Assembly (NCBI RefSeq): GCF_002960445.1
Contig: NZ_POJD01000142.1
Coordinates: 124,001-188,000 of the forward strand
Length of the DNA: 64,000 nt
DNA from: Streptococcus suis
GTDB lineage: Bacteria > Bacillota > Bacilli > Lactobacillales > Streptococcaceae
Direction of reading: 5' to 3'
In this document: positions 62,705-64,000 of the stretch, piece by piece
Layout of the letters: the number at the start of each line of letters is the position of its first letter
Position numbering within the stretch: the first letter of the stretch is position 1
Notes under the pieces: generated by a model
Seen by the model: only the letters and a program-made list of their open reading frames with translations
What the model was told of the DNA's origin: nothing
Databases searched by the model: none
Program-made: the position numbers and the translations under genes

Positions 62705-62895
62705 AAATTTTTCTCCTAATATGATATCATGTCAGTTACTATAAATAGACAGTACTTACATAGTCATTTTATTACATATTTCAGATTTTTTCAAGTGATA
62801 TTAAAAGATTTTTTTTGAATGTTCAGTTCTTACTGCTTATCGCATAACCTAACCAAAACCATCTACGTAGTTGATTTACAATGATAAAGAAAACG

Positions 62896-62925
62896 CTAAA
62901 AAAGCAGAGTTCCCCCTGCTTCAGT
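62896..62925 (-). terminator. Terminator after glucokinase
   Basis: On the - strand GAAGCAGGGGGAACTCTGCTTTTTT: stem AAGCAG/CTGCTT and a T-run. Confidence 0.8.
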
Positions 62926-62927
62926 CA

Positions 62928-63887
62928 TTATTTCAAAACCAGTGATGCGGCACCAAGGACACCAGCATCATTGCCACGAGTTGCCAAGACAATCTGCGTG
63001 CTTTCCTTGATTTGTGGGAAACTATTTTCAGCAAAGACCTTGCGAACACCGTCCAACAGGAACTCACCTGCTGCAGACACACCGCCACCCAGAACAATGT
63101 AGGCTGGATTGAGCACAGCCGCAATATTGGCACAAGCCACACCGAGATATTCTGAGAAGTGACGGTAGACAATGAGTGCTAGGTCATCTCCTTCTTTTGC
63201 TAAGTCAAAGACATCTTTAGCCGTCACATCCTGACCATCATCAATCATCTGTTTAAGCTTAGCATCTCCAGCGTATTGATCAGCATAGCGACGGCTGAGG
63301 TTGACAATACCTGTCGCAGAAGCCACAGTTTCCAAGCAACCTTTTTTACCACAGGTACAAGCAAACGGAGCTTCAAAATCAACTGTGATGTGTCCTAACT
63401 CACCACCCGCACCTTTGACACCACGAATGAGGTTGCCAGCAGCGATAACACCACCACCAACACCAGTTCCAAGGGTCATAAAGACAACGTTAGGATTGTT
63501 GTTCCCAGCACCAACCCACTGCTCACCAAGGGCAGCTACATTGGCATCGTTGTCGATAAAGAATGGTAAACCGAGCGCAGTTTCAAACTGTTCTTTGACC
63601 AGCTGCAAGGTCTTCCAGTTTAGGTTATAGGCTCCAATAACCGTACCAGCTTCACTATCGACGACACCAGGTGAGCCCATGCCGACACCTAAGAAATCAT
63701 CTTTTGTCAAACCATGGGTTTCAAATCGCTGCTTGATACTGTCAATAATATCAGGAACAATGTGACTTCCCTCATCCAAAATATTGGTCTTGATAGACCA
63801 TTTTTCTTGAATCTCACCATCCGTTGTCAAAATCGCCAACTTAACTGATGTACCACCTAAGTCAATACCAATAATTTTTTTTGCCAT
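62928..63887 (-). CDS. glcK: ROK-family glucokinase
   Basis: 319 residues. N-terminal phosphate motif IIGIDLGGTSVKLAIL, sugar-binding DNDANVAALGEQWVGAG, the ROK zinc site CTCGKKGCLETVAS and GTGVGGGVIAAG. It phosphorylates glucose with ATP. Start after AAGGAGAAC; promoter TATAAT at about 63917 (- strand, TGTGGTATAAT). This is a standard streptococcal glucokinase. Confidence 0.95.
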   Translation of the reverse strand: MAKKIIGIDLGGTSVKLAILTTDGEIQEKWSIKTNILDEGSHIVPDIIDSIKQRFETHGLTKDDFLGVGMGSPGVVDSEAGTVIGAYNLNWKTLQLVKEQFETALGLPFFIDNDANVAALGEQWVGAGNNNPNVVFMTLGTGVGGGVIAAGNLIRGVKGAGGELGHITVDFEAPFACTCGKKGCLETVASATGIVNLSRRYADQYAGDAKLKQMIDDGQDVTAKDVFDLAKEGDDLALIVYRHFSEYLGVACANIAAVLNPAYIVLGGGVSAAGEFLLDGVRKVFAENSFPQIKESTQIVLATRGNDAGVLGAASLVLK

Positions 63888-63970
63888 AATGTTCTCCTTG
63901 CGTGTATATTTCCTTTATTATACCACAACGCAAAGGTTTGCGTAAAGCCTTTTCATAAATTTGTACGGAT

Positions 63971-64000
63971 AAAAAAATTGCTCTATCGAAAGAGATAGAG
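63971..64000 (-). terminator. Terminator of the gene upstream of glcK (outside window)
   Basis: On the - strand CTCTATCTCTTTCGATAGAG followed by CAATTTTTTTAT. Confidence 0.8.

Overview
The window is a low-GC Firmicute chromosome, almost certainly Streptococcus and most like Streptococcus suis. Indicators are the one-recombinase XerS/difSL system, the PyrR-attenuated pyr operon, the ylxM-ffh-satD cluster, a Pmp23-like lysozyme beside glyA-sua5-prmC-prfA, orphan type VII (LXG) toxin/immunity debris and sortase-type surface proteins. It covers the replication terminus: genes left of about 29.9 kb all run on the + strand, most genes to the right run on the - strand, and xerS with a recognisable difSL site sits at the switch.

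Layout. 0-2.7 kb: end of a LysR regulator, lspA, a RluD-type pseudouridine synthase, a PhnA/YjdM protein and a membrane protein. 2.7-9.7 kb: pyrR-pyrB-carA-carB behind a PyrR attenuator; the pyrB-carA and carA-carB gaps each carry a ~330-bp highly structured repeat followed by a ~90-nt hairpin repeat ending 15-16 nt before the next start codon. 9.8-15.7 kb: an orphan type VII immunity/toxin graveyard of small membrane proteins, immunity-like proteins, a frameshifted toxin C-terminus and gene relics. 15.7-22.95 kb: RsmJ-like methyltransferase, pcp, DUF4298 protein, trmFO, a winged-helix protein and an esterase-esterase-ATP-grasp operon. 23-28.3 kb: a Bce-type peptide-antibiotic sensing and detoxification module (operator, ABC transporter, two-component system) with a RelBE-like pair inside it. 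28.3-31.1 kb: phosphohexomutase, xerS and difSL. 31.1-33.4 kb: a two-gene type VII-like locus flanked on both sides by clusters of a GTAC-centred motif. 33.4-48.98 kb: GNAT, satD-ffh-ylxM, GntR divergent from guaA, a lipoprotein, an SDR, then lysozyme-ndpA-glyA-sua5-prmC-prfA-tdk. 49-56.4 kb: tautomerase, lepA, ndk, engB, clpX, folA, thyA and small membrane proteins. 56.5-57.9 kb: an intact ISL3-family insertion sequence with a perfect 8-bp target duplication. 57.9-64 kb: a glycosyltransferase, a very unusual 1096-residue MucBP-repeat surface protein, and glucokinase.

The most notable observations are two. First, a hairpin repeat family occurs directly upstream of carA, carB and prfA (five full copies plus fragments). 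Its stems are kept by compensatory changes, its orientation and spacing to the start codon are constant, and no ribosome binding site lies between hairpin and start. Second, the 1096-residue surface protein has an LPXTG sorting signal in its middle rather than at its C-terminus, followed by a second signal-peptide-like segment; its only two cysteines lie one on each side of that hinge.

No rRNA, tRNA or CRISPR array was recognised. All functions are read from sequence motifs and memory of the families; no database search was possible.
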